Source: Pantoea eucrina (GTDB lineage: Bacteria > Pseudomonadota > Gammaproteobacteria > Enterobacterales > Enterobacteriaceae). From it: DNA of 64,000 bases. Both the position numbers and the translations under genes were made by a program. Below the pieces are notes generated by a model that did no database searches, was not told where the DNA came from, and worked only from the letters and a program-made list of their open reading frames with translations. The stretch spans positions 452,617 to 516,616 of the forward strand of contig NZ_MAYN01000008.1 in NCBI RefSeq assembly GCF_001691555.1, read 5' to 3'. Shown one piece after another: positions 27,464-37,723 of this stretch (position 1 is its first letter; every line of letters starts with the position of its first letter).

Positions 27464-28294
27464 TTAATTTTTAATTAGCTGCATGGACTGATGACGCTGA
27501 GAACAGACAATGACGTTAACGCCATTCCACGCCAGTTCCTGTTCCAGCTCTTTATCTTTTAATTGGTCAGTGATCAGAAAATCGACATCACGGTAGTGAC
27601 AAACACGGGCAAAAGAGGGCCGCATAAATTTACTGCCATCCAGCAGAAGATGTTTTCTTTCAGCGGCCAGTAACATTTGTTGTTTTAAATGCGCGTTATT
27701 CTCATTGCCTTCGCGTAAATAACCGTCATTACCTAAACTGCTACAGGAAAAAAATATCTTGTTAATCTGAAATTCACGCAGCGGCTGCTCAGCCACTACG
27801 CCGTGAAAATCTTCATCGCGGTCAGAATATTCACCGCCGAGGCAGATAGTACGAATGCTGCCGCGCGCCGCCAGCGTCTGCACGATGCGTAGCGAATTGG
27901 TTAGCACGGTTAACTCAATATCGGGCAGCTGTCGCGCCAGATACCAGCAGGTGGTACTGCTATCGAGCAAAATACAGTCACCCGGAGTAATAAAATCGAG
28001 CGCGCGCTTGGCAATACTCATTTTTGCATCGACATGCTCGTTAATACGCTGCCGAAAAGATAATTCATTTTCTCTGGACGATCTGTTATTTCCCTGAATG
28101 CTGGCACTCTGTCTTTTTACCGGAACAGCACCACCATGACTGCGTTGTAATAATCCACTTTTTTCCAGCTGGCTTAAATCACGCCGTATGGTTTCCTGTG
28201 AAACCTGACAAAGCGTGACCAGCTCTGAGACAATTACGCGGCCATTTATATTAAGTTCATTAATAATTTTTTGCTGTCTCTCAATCGGCAACAT
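27464..28294 (-). CDS. DeoR-family regulator of the sugar operon
   Basis: 276 residues from MLPIERQQ, chosen because GGAGG sits 6 bases upstream; the frame to 28363 lacks this. An N-terminal winged helix-turn-helix (about 5-57: ISELV-type, VSQETIRRDLSQLEKSGLLQRSHGGA) is followed by a sugar-phosphate-binding DeoR C-terminal domain (about 75-255: SIAKRALDFITPGDCILLDSSTTCWYLAR). As the first gene of the operon, 12 bp before the binding protein, it most likely represses its own transcript until a phosphorylated pathway intermediate appears. That is the usual mode for the family. Confidence 0.9.
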   Translation of the reverse strand: MLPIERQQKIINELNINGRVIVSELVTLCQVSQETIRRDLSQLEKSGLLQRSHGGAVPVKRQSASIQGNNRSSRENELSFRQRINEHVDAKMSIAKRALDFITPGDCILLDSSTTCWYLARQLPDIELTVLTNSLRIVQTLAARGSIRTICLGGEYSDRDEDFHGVVAEQPLREFQINKIFFSCSSLGNDGYLREGNENNAHLKQQMLLAAERKHLLLDGSKFMRPSFARVCHYRDVDFLITDQLKDKELEQELAWNGVNVIVCSQRHQSMQLIKN

Positions 28295-28443
28295 ACTTAT
28301 CCTCCGATGGCTATAAATTACTGGAAGCGGGCACGGGAAAATGTGGACTGGGCAGGAGTCCACGGTGGTAAAAAAAGAGGCCCGTTATTGAGTGATATAA
28401 CTTCAATAATTTATGTAATAAACGATAGTTAATTGCATTTAAA

Positions 28444-28459
28444 GTTGATCTGATTCACA
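28444..28459 (-). promoter_or_regulatory. Putative CRP site upstream of the sugar operon
   Basis: On the - strand the site reads TGTGAATCAGATCAAC: a perfect TGTGA half, 6-bp spacer and TCAAC, 4 of 5 against TCACA. It lies 150 bp upstream of the regulator start, a fitting place for catabolite control of a sugar operon. Confidence 0.5.
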
Positions 28460-28530
28460 TAATTAACCCCTGAAGCGGTACAGTTAAAACAGATCCGATC
28501 ACCAGCTCATTAATCCATAGCTACCATAGC

Positions 28531-28568
28531 ATGACTGTTTATGACCGTTTGTGTGGTAATGACTGTTT
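28531..28568. repeat. Three short direct repeats, candidate operator
   Basis: ATGACTGTTT (28531-28540), ATGACCGTTT (28541-28550) and ATGACTGTTT (28559-28568). Two are adjacent, the third follows after 8 bp. They lie between the sugar operon and the DUF1176 gene in a 489-bp spacer that otherwise holds only the CRP-like site. DeoR-type proteins often bind repeated decamer-like sites, so this could be the operator, although it may equally serve the gene to the right. Confidence 0.4.
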
Positions 28569-28783
28569 CAGATTGCGCCCTGATAGTCCGAGGAATCTGA
28601 TTGAGCCGTTGTAAAGCGCAGTGGATGATGGGACTGCAGCGCACAACCTGTCCGTACGATGATGAATCGCTGACTTAATAAGCAGTTAATTCTGCTTTCA
28701 GGCCACTTCACACTTCCAGCCTGCTGATAACGCACGCAGTGCGCTATGATTTTCTTTCCAGGAATTCGGGGACCGGGTTGTTA

Positions 28784-29842
28784 ATGTCGTATTGGATGAA
28801 GTCACTGCTTTTGAGCGCTCTGGCGGCCAGTGTCAGCGTGCAGGCTGAACCTCTGCAGAAGTCTTTTTCTGACTGGCAGCTCACCTGTAATAATGCGGCT
28901 TTTTGCGTGGCGCGCAGCTTTCCCGGGGATAATGGGCTGGTGATGACGCTGTCGCGTCACGCCGGCGTTGACGATCGCCCGCTGCTGCGTATCGATTACG
29001 GCAGTGCCTATACCGGCACGCTTCCGGGCGGGCCGCTGAAAGATAATCTGCTGCTGGATCAGCGTCGCCTGAAGCCCGACCTTAAACACTGGACAGTTGA
29101 GCCGCATCATCTTGCCACCAGCAACGCCATCGCGATTGATGAGTTCCTGGGTCAGACGCTGGAAGCGAGCACGCTTCAGCTGACGTACCAGGCTAAGGCG
29201 GTGGTACCGCTGCGCGGTCTGAAGGCCGCGCTGCTGCTGATGGATGACGTGCAGGGGCGCGTAAACGGGGCCAGCGCATGGGTCAGGCGTGGCGACAGGG
29301 TGCAGTGGGATGTCCCGCCCCCGCCGTCGCTGCCGTCGCTGCCATCATTAGCCTCGCCGCCTGCGCCGCTGACGCAGGAGGAGACCAGCGGACTGATTGA
29401 CTATGGCACCTGGCGCATCACCACCGATAACTGCTCGCTGGATCCGCTCCGGCGGGAGGTCAGCGTCGCGCCGCTGACCGACAGCAAAGCGCTGCTGCTG
29501 GTCAGCTGTGAAACCGGTGCCTACAACGTCATCGATCTGGCGTTTGAAGTAACACGCAGCCAGCCCTATGTATCACGCGGGCTGACGCTGACGCTGCCTT
29601 TTACGCCCCCGTCGCGCAGTGATACGCAGCTGGAGCTGGTGAACGCAGAGTTTGATGCCAGTAATGGCCTGCTTTATACCTTCAGTAAAAATCGCGGACT
29701 GGGCGACTGCGGCACGGCAACACGCTGGCAGTTTGATGGCAGCGCGTTTGTTCTGGCGGAATATGCAGAAGAGCAGATTTGCGACGCCTGGCACAGCAGC
29801 GACGACTGGCCCACACTATGGGTCAGCCAGCCGGCGCGCTGA
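28784..29842 (+). CDS. DUF1176 periplasmic protein
   Basis: 352 residues from MSYWMKSLLL; the frame begins at 28739 but that part has no ribosome site, and a second Met at 28796 is possible. A Sec signal peptide ends near VSVQAEP. The family (DUF1176) has no known function. The mature protein splits into two halves joined by a Pro/Ser linker (PPPPSLPSLPSLASPP, about 180-200). Cys pairs (SDWQLTCNNAAFC, TTDNCS, SCETGAYN, DCGTATRW, EQICDAW) suggest disulfides. Convergent with ampH. Confidence 0.82.
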   Translation: MSYWMKSLLLSALAASVSVQAEPLQKSFSDWQLTCNNAAFCVARSFPGDNGLVMTLSRHAGVDDRPLLRIDYGSAYTGTLPGGPLKDNLLLDQRRLKPDLKHWTVEPHHLATSNAIAIDEFLGQTLEASTLQLTYQAKAVVPLRGLKAALLLMDDVQGRVNGASAWVRRGDRVQWDVPPPPSLPSLPSLASPPAPLTQEETSGLIDYGTWRITTDNCSLDPLRREVSVAPLTDSKALLLVSCETGAYNVIDLAFEVTRSQPYVSRGLTLTLPFTPPSRSDTQLELVNAEFDASNGLLYTFSKNRGLGDCGTATRWQFDGSAFVLAEYAEEQICDAWHSSDDWPTLWVSQPAR

Positions 29843-29857
29843 GCGATTATCCGGGGT

Positions 29858-31027
29858 TCAGGGGATCGCACCGATCATCATTGGTGAGCCAGTCTTATTG
29901 CCCGCCAGCTCCGTCAGCAGGTTGTTTACGCCATCGCTCATGGGCGTAAAGCGGCTGAGTGGTGAGCGGGTGACAGCCACAAACACGCCAAGATTATGCT
30001 GCGGGATCATCGCCATATAAGTAATGAACCCGCCGGCGCCGCCGGTTTTCTGAATAATACCGGGCCGGCCCGCTTTGGGCGCCATATAGACCCAGCCCAT
30101 CCCCAGCGCATCGGCACGTCCGGGTACATCCATCCCTTCAACTTTGGTGAGCTGATCGCGCCGGTAGATCAGGGTCTGCAGGCGATCGATTTGCGGCGTG
30201 CGATGGCTCACCGCCGAGTCGAGGAACTGCTGCATCCAGCGCGCCATATCATCAGGGGTGGAGTAGACGCCGCCGCTGCCGATCGCCGCCAGCGTATTAT
30301 TACAGGGGCTGGCACCTTTTTCCGGCACCATCAGGCGCTGGCACTGGTCCGGTGAGGGCGTAAAAGTAGTGTCCTTCATGCCCAGCGGGCGCGTGACCAG
30401 ACGCTGCAGCAGCGCCGGATAGGGCGTGCCGCCCGCTTTCGCCAGCGCGTCAGCCAGCAGATCAAACCCAAGGTTGGAGTAGGCCGCCTGAGTGCCAGGC
30501 GCAGCCTTCAGCGTGGCATTGCCCAGCCACTGCCAGCGATCGCTTTTAGTCGGCCAGACAAACACCGGACGATGGGGTTTACCGCCGGGCTGTTCGCGCG
30601 GCAGCGAGCCGGTGTGGGTGGCGAGGTTGATCAGACGGATTGGCTGGCCGTTATGGGCCGGAACGCGTGCACCCGGCGGGGCATAGCGGCTGAGCGGATC
30701 GTCCAGACGAATTTGCCCGCGCTCGGCCATTTTCACCATCACTTCACTGGTCATCAGCTTGCTGAGCGATGCGATACGAATAAGCGAATCCTGCTGCGGC
30801 CGGATATTATTGCCGGGCCGGGTTTCACCAAAGCTGGTAAAGACGCGCTGATTGCCGTCAATCGCGACCAGCGCCATACCGGTTGCGCCGCTGGCGTAAA
30901 AAATATGTTCGGCATAGCGATCAACAATCTGTGATGCCAGCAGGGGATCAGGTGAGACCTGCGCTAGAGCGCTGACAGGCAGCACGGAGACCATCAGGGC
31001 CAGTAAAAATGAAGTCGGTTTTTTCAA
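29858..31027 (-). CDS. ampH: AmpH, DD-carboxypeptidase/endopeptidase
   Basis: 389 residues (E. coli 385). A class C beta-lactamase-like penicillin-binding protein that trims and opens peptide cross-links in peptidoglycan. The signal peptide ends near SALAQ. Active-site motifs: SLSK (Ser-x-x-Lys) in RIASLSKLMTSE, YSN in AAYSNLGFD, and KTGG in IIQKTGGAGGF. It aligns with E. coli AmpH over nearly its full length (YASGATGMALVAIDGNQRV, PCNNTLAAIGSGGVYSTP). In E. coli ampH lies elsewhere (near sbmA), so its place beside tktB is different here. Confidence 0.94.
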   Translation of the reverse strand: MKKPTSFLLALMVSVLPVSALAQVSPDPLLASQIVDRYAEHIFYASGATGMALVAIDGNQRVFTSFGETRPGNNIRPQQDSLIRIASLSKLMTSEVMVKMAERGQIRLDDPLSRYAPPGARVPAHNGQPIRLINLATHTGSLPREQPGGKPHRPVFVWPTKSDRWQWLGNATLKAAPGTQAAYSNLGFDLLADALAKAGGTPYPALLQRLVTRPLGMKDTTFTPSPDQCQRLMVPEKGASPCNNTLAAIGSGGVYSTPDDMARWMQQFLDSAVSHRTPQIDRLQTLIYRRDQLTKVEGMDVPGRADALGMGWVYMAPKAGRPGIIQKTGGAGGFITYMAMIPQHNLGVFVAVTRSPLSRFTPMSDGVNNLLTELAGNKTGSPMMIGAIP

Positions 31028-31126
31028 CGGGAATGCGTCCGCTATCAGGATCGGAAGAAAACCTATAGTAATCAGTTTGCGCAGAGCGGGAAGGGGGAGA
31101 CGCGATTTTTTTCTGTAAAGCGTGAT

Positions 31127-31161
31127 AAAAAACGGCCCTCACCGTTATCGGGTGAGGGCCG
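31127..31161 (-). terminator. Rho-independent terminator after tktB
   Basis: On the - strand CGGCCCTCACC-CGATAAC-GGTGAGGGCCG followed by six Ts, 6 bp after the tktB stop. Confidence 0.92.
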
Positions 31162-31167
31162 CAGAGC

Positions 31168-33177
31168 TTAGGCAGGTTTCAGCAGCGACTCAGCCTGGCT
31201 TACCACGTTTTCAACGGTAAAACCAAAGGCCGGGAACAGCTTGCCAGCCGGCGCAGACTCACCGAAGGTGGTCATGCCGACAATTTTGCCGTCAATGCCG
31301 ACATACTTATACCAGTAGTCAGCAATGCCTGCTTCAACCGCGACGCGCGCACGCACGGTAGAGGGCAGTACGGATTCGCGGTACGCGCTGTCCTGCTTGT
31401 CGAACACATCGGTGCTCGGCAGCGAAACCACCCGGACCTTATGGCCATCTGCGCTGAGTTTCGCTTCGGCCCCCAGCGTGATCTCCACTTCTGAGCCCGT
31501 GGCGATCAGAATCACATCCGGCGTGCCGTCGCAATCCTTCAGGACATAGCCGCCGCGCGCAATGTTTTCGACCTGCGTCTGGCTGCGCTCGGGCTGCAGC
31601 AGATTCTGACGGGAAAGGATCAGCGCGGTCGGGCCATGATGACGCTCGATGGCTGCTTTCCAGGCCACAGCGGTCTCAACCTGATCGCACGGACGCCAGG
31701 TGCTGAAATTAGGCGTCAGGCGCAGGCTGGCCAGCTGCTCTACCGGCTGGTGCGTCGGGCCATCTTCGCCCAGACCAATAGAGTCGTGGGTATAGACCAT
31801 GATCTGGCGCGCTTTCATCAGTGCTGCCATACGTGCGGCGTTACGCGCGTATTCAACAAACATCAGAAAGGTCGCAGTGTAAGGAACAAAGCCGCCATGA
31901 TGCGCGATGCCGTTCGCAATGGCAGTCATGCCAAACTCACGCACGCCGTAATGGATATAGTTTCCGGCCGCATCTTCTTTGATCGATTTTGAACCTGACC
32001 AGATGGTAAGGTTACTTGGCGCCAGGTCAGCCGACCCGCCAAGGAATTCCGGCAGCATTTTGCCAAAGGCTTCCAGCGTATTCTGTGACGCTTTGCGGCT
32101 GGCGATTTTCTGCGGATTGGCCTGCAGATCGCGGATAAAGTCAGCGGTTTTGCTTTCCCACTCATCCGGCATTTCGCCATTAAGACGACGGCTGAACTCC
32201 TGCGCCAGCTGCGGATGCGCCTGCCGGTAGGCAGCAAATTTTTCATCCCAGGCTTTTTCGTGCGCGGAGCCTGCTTCTTTTGCGTCCCACTGCTGATAAA
32301 TATCCTGCGGGATCTCAAACGGCGCATAGTTCCAGCCGAGCTGCTTACGCGTCAGTGCGATCTCTTCATCACCCAGCGCGGCACCGTGCGACTCCTCTTT
32401 GCCCGCCTTATTTGGCGAACCGAAGCCGATGGTGGTGCGGCAGATAATCAGTGATGGCTTATCGGTTACGCTCTGCGCTTCCCGGATAGCGGCGGCCACG
32501 GCTTCTGCATCGTGACCATCGATGCCTTCAGCGCTGCCGATCACGTGCCAGTTATAAGACTCAAAGCGTTTATGCGTATCGTCGGTAAACCAGCCTTCTG
32601 TTTCACCGTCGATAGAAATACCGTTGTGATCGTAGAAGCCAATCAGTTTGCCGAGGCCCAGCGTACCCGCCAGCGAACAGACCTCATGCGAGATGCCTTC
32701 CATCAGGCAGCCATCACCCATAAATACGTAGGTGAAGTGGTCAATAATATCGTGTCCCGGCTGGTTAAACTGGGCTGCCAGCGTACGCTCAGCAATGGCC
32801 AGACCCACCGCATTCGCCAGACCCTGGCCGAGCGGACCGGTGGTGGTTTCCACACCTGGCGTATAGCCAATCTCCGGGTGCCCCGGCGTTTTTGAATGCA
32901 GCTGGCGGAAGTTTTTCAGCTCTTCCATTGGCAGATCGTAACCGCTGAGATGCAGCAGGCTATAGAGCAGCATTGAACCGTGACCATTGGACAGGATAAA
33001 GCGGTCACGATCGGCCCACGCCGGGTTGGTGGGGTTATGTTTCAGGAAGTCGCGCCATAACACTTCCGCGATATCGGCCATGCCCATTGGCATACCAGGG
33101 TGACCGGAATTTGCTTTCTGTACCGCATCCATACTCAACGCGCGAATCGCGTTAGCCAACTCTCTGCGTGAAGACAT
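31168..33177 (-). CDS. tktB: TktB, transketolase
   Basis: 669 residues (E. coli TktB 667). A thiamine-diphosphate enzyme moving two-carbon ketol units between sugar phosphates in the non-oxidative pentose phosphate pathway. The TPP-binding motif is [13 protein letters not shown]...DHNG near 156-190; HGSM and SADLAPSN and the C-terminal half ([12 protein letters not shown]) are conserved. AGGGAGA lies 9 bases before the start. The pairing with talA identifies it as tktB, the stationary-phase isozyme in E. coli, rather than tktA. Confidence 0.93.
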   Translation of the reverse strand: MSSRRELANAIRALSMDAVQKANSGHPGMPMGMADIAEVLWRDFLKHNPTNPAWADRDRFILSNGHGSMLLYSLLHLSGYDLPMEELKNFRQLHSKTPGHPEIGYTPGVETTTGPLGQGLANAVGLAIAERTLAAQFNQPGHDIIDHFTYVFMGDGCLMEGISHEVCSLAGTLGLGKLIGFYDHNGISIDGETEGWFTDDTHKRFESYNWHVIGSAEGIDGHDAEAVAAAIREAQSVTDKPSLIICRTTIGFGSPNKAGKEESHGAALGDEEIALTRKQLGWNYAPFEIPQDIYQQWDAKEAGSAHEKAWDEKFAAYRQAHPQLAQEFSRRLNGEMPDEWESKTADFIRDLQANPQKIASRKASQNTLEAFGKMLPEFLGGSADLAPSNLTIWSGSKSIKEDAAGNYIHYGVREFGMTAIANGIAHHGGFVPYTATFLMFVEYARNAARMAALMKARQIMVYTHDSIGLGEDGPTHQPVEQLASLRLTPNFSTWRPCDQVETAVAWKAAIERHHGPTALILSRQNLLQPERSQTQVENIARGGYVLKDCDGTPDVILIATGSEVEITLGAEAKLSADGHKVRVVSLPSTDVFDKQDSAYRESVLPSTVRARVAVEAGIADYWYKYVGIDGKIVGMTTFGESAPAGKLFPAFGFTVENVVSQAESLLKPA

Positions 33178-33245
33178 AGGGTTCTCCCTTATAATTAAGC
33201 ATCAGCGGGTTCGCTTCGGCTCACCCGCACTCAACGGTGGTGCAA

Positions 33246-34196
33246 TCAGAGGCGCGCGGCCAGCACATCTTCCAGTTTCTGCTGGTCAACGGCGAACTGG
33301 CGGATACCTTCAGACAGTTTTTCAACCGCCATTGGATCCTGGTTGTGCTCCCAGCGGAACTCCGCTTCTGACAGCGAGGCTGGCTGATGGAAGCCTTCAG
33401 TAGAAGGCTCCAGCTTGCGCTCAACCGGCGCGTCGCTGTTCGCCAGTTCTTCCAGCAGGTTAGGGGAGAGGGTCAGACGATCGCAGCCCGCCAGTGCCAG
33501 AATCTGCTCAATTTTGCGGAAGCTCGCCCCCATGATCACCGTGCTGTAGCGATGCTTTTTGTAATAGTCATAGATACGACGCACAGATTTTACGCCGGGA
33601 TCTTCATCCACAACATACGGGTCCATAGGCTTACGCGTGTTGTACCAGTCGTAAATGCGGCCCACGAAAGGCGAGATCAGATAGACGCCCGCTTCAGCGC
33701 AGGCGCGCGCCTGCGCAAAGGAGAACAGCAGCGTCAGGTTGCACTTAATGCCGTTTTTTTCCAGCTCTTCAGCCGCCTTGATCCCTTCCCAGGTCGACGC
33801 CAGCTTGATGAGGATACGCGAGCGGTCGATACCGTGCTCTTCATACAGGCGTACCAGCTTTTCTGCTTTGGTTACGCACATACCGCGATCGAAAGAGAGA
33901 CGGGCGTCAACTTCAGTTGAAACGCGGCCCGGCACGCTTTTCAGGATTTCCATGCCGAGGTTCACCGCCACTTTGTCGCTGGCGTTGATAATCTGCGTCT
34001 CTTTGCTGCCACCCTGCTTTTTCGCATAGTCGATGGCGTCATCAATCAGGTGTTTGTAAGCGTCAAGACCGGCAGCTTTCAGGATCAGAGAAGGGTTGGT
34101 AGTGGCATCTTCCGGGTTGTAATGACGAATAGATTCGATATCGCCACTGTCTGCCACCACGGTGGTGAACTGTTTTAGTGCGTCTAGCTGGTTCAT
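33246..34196 (-). CDS. talA: TalA, transaldolase
   Basis: 316 residues, as in E. coli. It transfers dihydroxyacetone between sedoheptulose-7-phosphate and glyceraldehyde-3-phosphate. The Schiff-base residue is Lys131 in [21 protein letters not shown] and [19 protein letters not shown] are the family signatures. AAGGAG lies 9 bases before the ATG. 68 bp ahead of tktB, so the two genes are transcribed together, a two-enzyme pentose phosphate unit (RpoS-dependent in E. coli). maeB, which neighbours talA in E. coli, is missing here. Confidence 0.95.
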   Translation of the reverse strand: MNQLDALKQFTTVVADSGDIESIRHYNPEDATTNPSLILKAAGLDAYKHLIDDAIDYAKKQGGSKETQIINASDKVAVNLGMEILKSVPGRVSTEVDARLSFDRGMCVTKAEKLVRLYEEHGIDRSRILIKLASTWEGIKAAEELEKNGIKCNLTLLFSFAQARACAEAGVYLISPFVGRIYDWYNTRKPMDPYVVDEDPGVKSVRRIYDYYKKHRYSTVIMGASFRKIEQILALAGCDRLTLSPNLLEELANSDAPVERKLEPSTEGFHQPASLSEAEFRWEHNQDPMAVEKLSEGIRQFAVDQQKLEDVLAARL

Positions 34197-34695
34197 CGCT
34201 TAACTCCTTGATTAGCAATATTGTGGGCAAAAGAATGCCGGGCAACCGTCGCCTTGTCTGCGCCCTTTGCTGGGGATAGTGGTTCCACACAGTGCTACAG
34301 ACGCCCGCTGATTAAAATGCGTTTTCTCTGATTATGGCGTGGCGGAGAGAGAGGCGGCGTAACCGGTTCAGCCATGTTTTGCCATCTTCAAGCATAGCAG
34401 CTTGCGCCGGAGATGCAGGCGAGGCGGTAAGTTCGCCGTCAGCGGCGGCGGCGGCCTTTGCCCTGGACGCGTGCTGCTGCACCGGGGCTGGTTCCGTTCG
34501 CCACGGAGGCTGGCACCGGTTCCGGGTTGAGAGCCGGTTCCGTTCGCCGTCAGCGGCGGCAGCAGCCTCTGCCCCGGCGCGGCGACCGGGCAGAGGACGC
34601 CTGGCCGCGCCCTCTGCACTCCCCGGCCCTGCGCCAGCCCCGTCCGCCGCTGCGCGGTTCCCTCGCTCACGCCCGCTTCCCGGGGACCGGCCGCC

Positions 34696-34744
34696 ATTCG
34701 CTCCTGCTCACCGCGCCCTTTCGCCGACGTCCTGTCGGCTCATC
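34696..34744 (-). repeat. 49-bp intergenic repeat, left copy (minus orientation)
   Basis: Read on the - strand it starts GATGAGCCGACAGGACG and ends GAGCAGGAGCGAAT. It matches the copy at 34941-34989 at 42 of 49 positions in the opposite orientation. Several changes are transitions between G and A or C and T, consistent with an old duplicated or dispersed element. Confidence 0.7.
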
Positions 34745-34940
34745 CCGGAATCGTGCCCTCCCTCGGCGGACCCGGATGGCGCTTCCCGCCGCTTCTGCTC
34801 TTTTTTCGTTATATTGTTTTTTCATGGCTGGCAGTCCTGCGCCTGAACTTCAGGCTTCGCCACTTTTAAGAATAAAAAAATGAATATGCAGGCGGGGAGG
34901 GGGGCGCTATCCGCAGCGCCGGGCGCAGCGTGACGGCCAG

Positions 34941-34989
34941 GGCGAGCCGGCAGGACGCCGGCGAGAGTGCGGGGTGAGCAGGAGCGAAT
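34941..34989 (+). repeat. 49-bp intergenic repeat, right copy (plus orientation)
   Basis: Starts GGCGAGCCGGCAGGACG and ends GAGCAGGAGCGAAT; inverted partner of 34696-34744, about 200 bp away. The part GCCGGCAGGACGCCGGC is itself an imperfect palindrome, so a hairpin is possible in each copy. Confidence 0.7.
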
Positions 34990-35181
34990 CCGCGCGGTCC
35001 GTTAAGGCCGGAGAGATGAGGCCGGGAATTCGCGAGGACGGCGCGGGGCGGGGATTGCTAAGGGGCGCGCCCACCCGCCCCTTAGCCCGTCCGCATGCGG
35101 AAATGCCGCTGAAACTGCCAGAAGCCTGGCGGGCGGAACCCCTTCAGAGCCTCGCGCTGCTTAGCGCACAGCCCCGCGCTG

Positions 35182-36108
<927 letters not shown>

Positions 36109-36152
36109 TCACTCTCTCTGTAAATGTGCCGTAAGCTTACCACAGCCCGGGA

Positions 36153-37010
36153 TCATGCCTGGCGACGATCGTACTCAGCAAAATAGTTAACAATTCCGTC
36201 AGCGATGGCGGCAGCGATCTTATGGCGAAATGCGGCAGTGCCCAGCAGCTGCTCTTCATGCGGATTGGTAATGAACGAGGTTTCCACCAGTACGGAGGGA
36301 ATGGAGGGCGACTTCAGCACCGCAAATGCGGCCTGCTCGGTATGCTGACTATGCAGGTGATGCACCGGGCGGATCTGATCCAGCACATGTTTACCCAGCG
36401 TCAGGCTGTTGCGAATGGTATCGGTCTGCACCAGATCAAACAGAATCTCATTCAGATAGTGATCTTTCTGCTGCACGGCGGCACCGCCAGCTTTATCCGC
36501 ATCATTTTCACGCTGCGACAGATAGCGTGCCATCGCGCTGCTGGCACCCCGATTGGACAGGGCAAACACCGAGGCGCCGTTGGCATCCGGACTGGTAAAG
36601 CCGTCAGCGTGGACCGACATAAACAGGCTTGCGCCGTGCTGATGCGCAATCTCAACCCGCTGATAAAGCGGAATAAAGTGGTCACTGTCGCGCGTCAGCC
36701 GCACCTCAATGCGCGGATGCGACTGCAGCAGCGTACGCACGGTACTGGCAATCTCCAGCACGATATGTTTCTCCTCCGCGCCTTCCTGTCCGACCGCGCC
36801 GGAATCGATACCGCCATGGCCGGGGTCGATCATCACAATGCGCTTACCGCTGGCAGCAGGCCTGGTCGCGGCATGACGTGGCGCCCCCGTGACCTCTGCC
36901 CGTGTCTCTTTGGCCTGAACCGCGCGCGGCGAAAGAACGGCCAGCGCCAGTCCCGACAGAATCAGCTGGCGACGGTTAGTCAGGCGTGAAAGCAGTGAAA
37001 TCTTTTTCAT
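36153..37010 (-). CDS. amiA: AmiA, N-acetylmuramoyl-L-alanine amidase
   Basis: 285 residues (E. coli 289). A periplasmic zinc amidase that cuts septal peptidoglycan during cell separation. The N-terminus has a twin-arginine signal (TNRRQLILSG) as in E. coli AmiA. The Amidase_3 domain starts at about 58: IDPGHGGIDSGAVG (His ligand), EKHIVLEIA (Glu ligand), SVHADG (His ligand) and LVETSFITN (catalytic Glu). The blocking helix that is relieved by EnvC/NlpD lies at about 165-200. Divergent from ypeA. Confidence 0.95.
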   Translation of the reverse strand: MKKISLLSRLTNRRQLILSGLALAVLSPRAVQAKETRAEVTGAPRHAATRPAASGKRIVMIDPGHGGIDSGAVGQEGAEEKHIVLEIASTVRTLLQSHPRIEVRLTRDSDHFIPLYQRVEIAHQHGASLFMSVHADGFTSPDANGASVFALSNRGASSAMARYLSQRENDADKAGGAAVQQKDHYLNEILFDLVQTDTIRNSLTLGKHVLDQIRPVHHLHSQHTEQAAFAVLKSPSIPSVLVETSFITNPHEEQLLGTAAFRHKIAAAIADGIVNYFAEYDRRQA

Positions 37011-37219
37011 TTACAGGTCCCTGGCGGAGAAATCAGCCCAGTGTTATAGCGTAACCGTCGCTGTACAGCGACCCCGCAACCATTTCAGCGTATTACTTTG
37101 TATTGCACGGTGCTAACCCGGATTTAGCCGCTTTTTTCTGCCATTGCGGAGCAGGAGGGTTGCACCACGCAAAGAATGCGTGATAATCAGCGAATTATGC
37201 CGATCAGCAGGATACGTCG

Positions 37220-37645
37220 ATGGAAATTCGCTCTTTCCGCCAGGAAGATTTTGATGAAGTAATCACGCTCTGGGAGCGTTGCGATCTGTTACGTCCGTGG
37301 AACGACCCGGAGCTGGATATCGAACGCAAAATGCATCATGACCCGGAACTGTTTCTGGTCGCTGAAGTGGGCGGCGAAGTGGTCGGCACGCTGATGGGGG
37401 GCTATGACGGCCACCGCGGTTCAGCCTATTATCTTGCCGTGCATCCGGACTATCAGGGACGTGGCTTTGCCAATGCGCTGATGAACCGGCTGGAGAAAAA
37501 ACTGATTGCGCGCGGCTGTCCGAAAATTCATCTGATGGTGCGTGAAGAGAACGATCAGGTCGTCGCATTCTATGAAAAGCTCGACTATGAGCCCGTGGAT
37601 GCGCTGCTGCTGGGCAAGCGGCTGATTGAAGATCGCGAATATTGA
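37220..37645 (+). CDS. ypeA: YpeA, GNAT-family acetyltransferase
   Basis: 141 residues, identical in length to E. coli YpeA. A single GNAT domain: [17 protein letters not shown] is the acetyl-CoA-binding loop (Q/R-x-x-G-x-G/A), and [20 protein letters not shown] starts the fold. [14 protein letters not shown] and YE-rich C-terminus match the E. coli protein. The acceptor substrate is unknown. A separate transcript from yfeY 78 bp downstream, which appears to have its own promoter. Confidence 0.93.
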   Translation: MEIRSFRQEDFDEVITLWERCDLLRPWNDPELDIERKMHHDPELFLVAEVGGEVVGTLMGGYDGHRGSAYYLAVHPDYQGRGFANALMNRLEKKLIARGCPKIHLMVREENDQVVAFYEKLDYEPVDALLLGKRLIEDREY

Positions 37646-37660
37646 TGGGGATCGGCCAGC

Positions 37661-37688
37661 TAAACTTTTTGCCATTACGCGACTCCAA
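37661..37688 (+). promoter_or_regulatory. Putative sigma-E promoter of yfeY
   Basis: TAAACTT (37661-37667) resembles the -35 GGAACTT, and CTCCAA (37683-37688) the -10 GTCTAA, with a 15-bp spacer. It lies 35 bp before the ATG of a gene whose E. coli counterpart is a sigma-E-regulated lipoprotein. Confidence 0.45.
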
Positions 37689-37723
37689 GAGGCACGCGAT
37701 AAAGTTGAAACCATGGAGTTAGC

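Larger units (their letters stand above)
34197..35181. other. GC-rich gene-free kilobase between talA and hemF
   Basis: 985 bp in which I find no convincing gene. The open frames are products of extreme GC content (Ala, Pro, Arg and Ser runs on both strands) without ribosome sites. The stretch contains a direct repeat (TTCGCCGTCAGCGGCGGC near 34431 and 34544), an inverted 49-bp repeat, and an AT-rich break near 34800-34880. It replaces maeB of the E. coli map. Confidence 0.55.
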
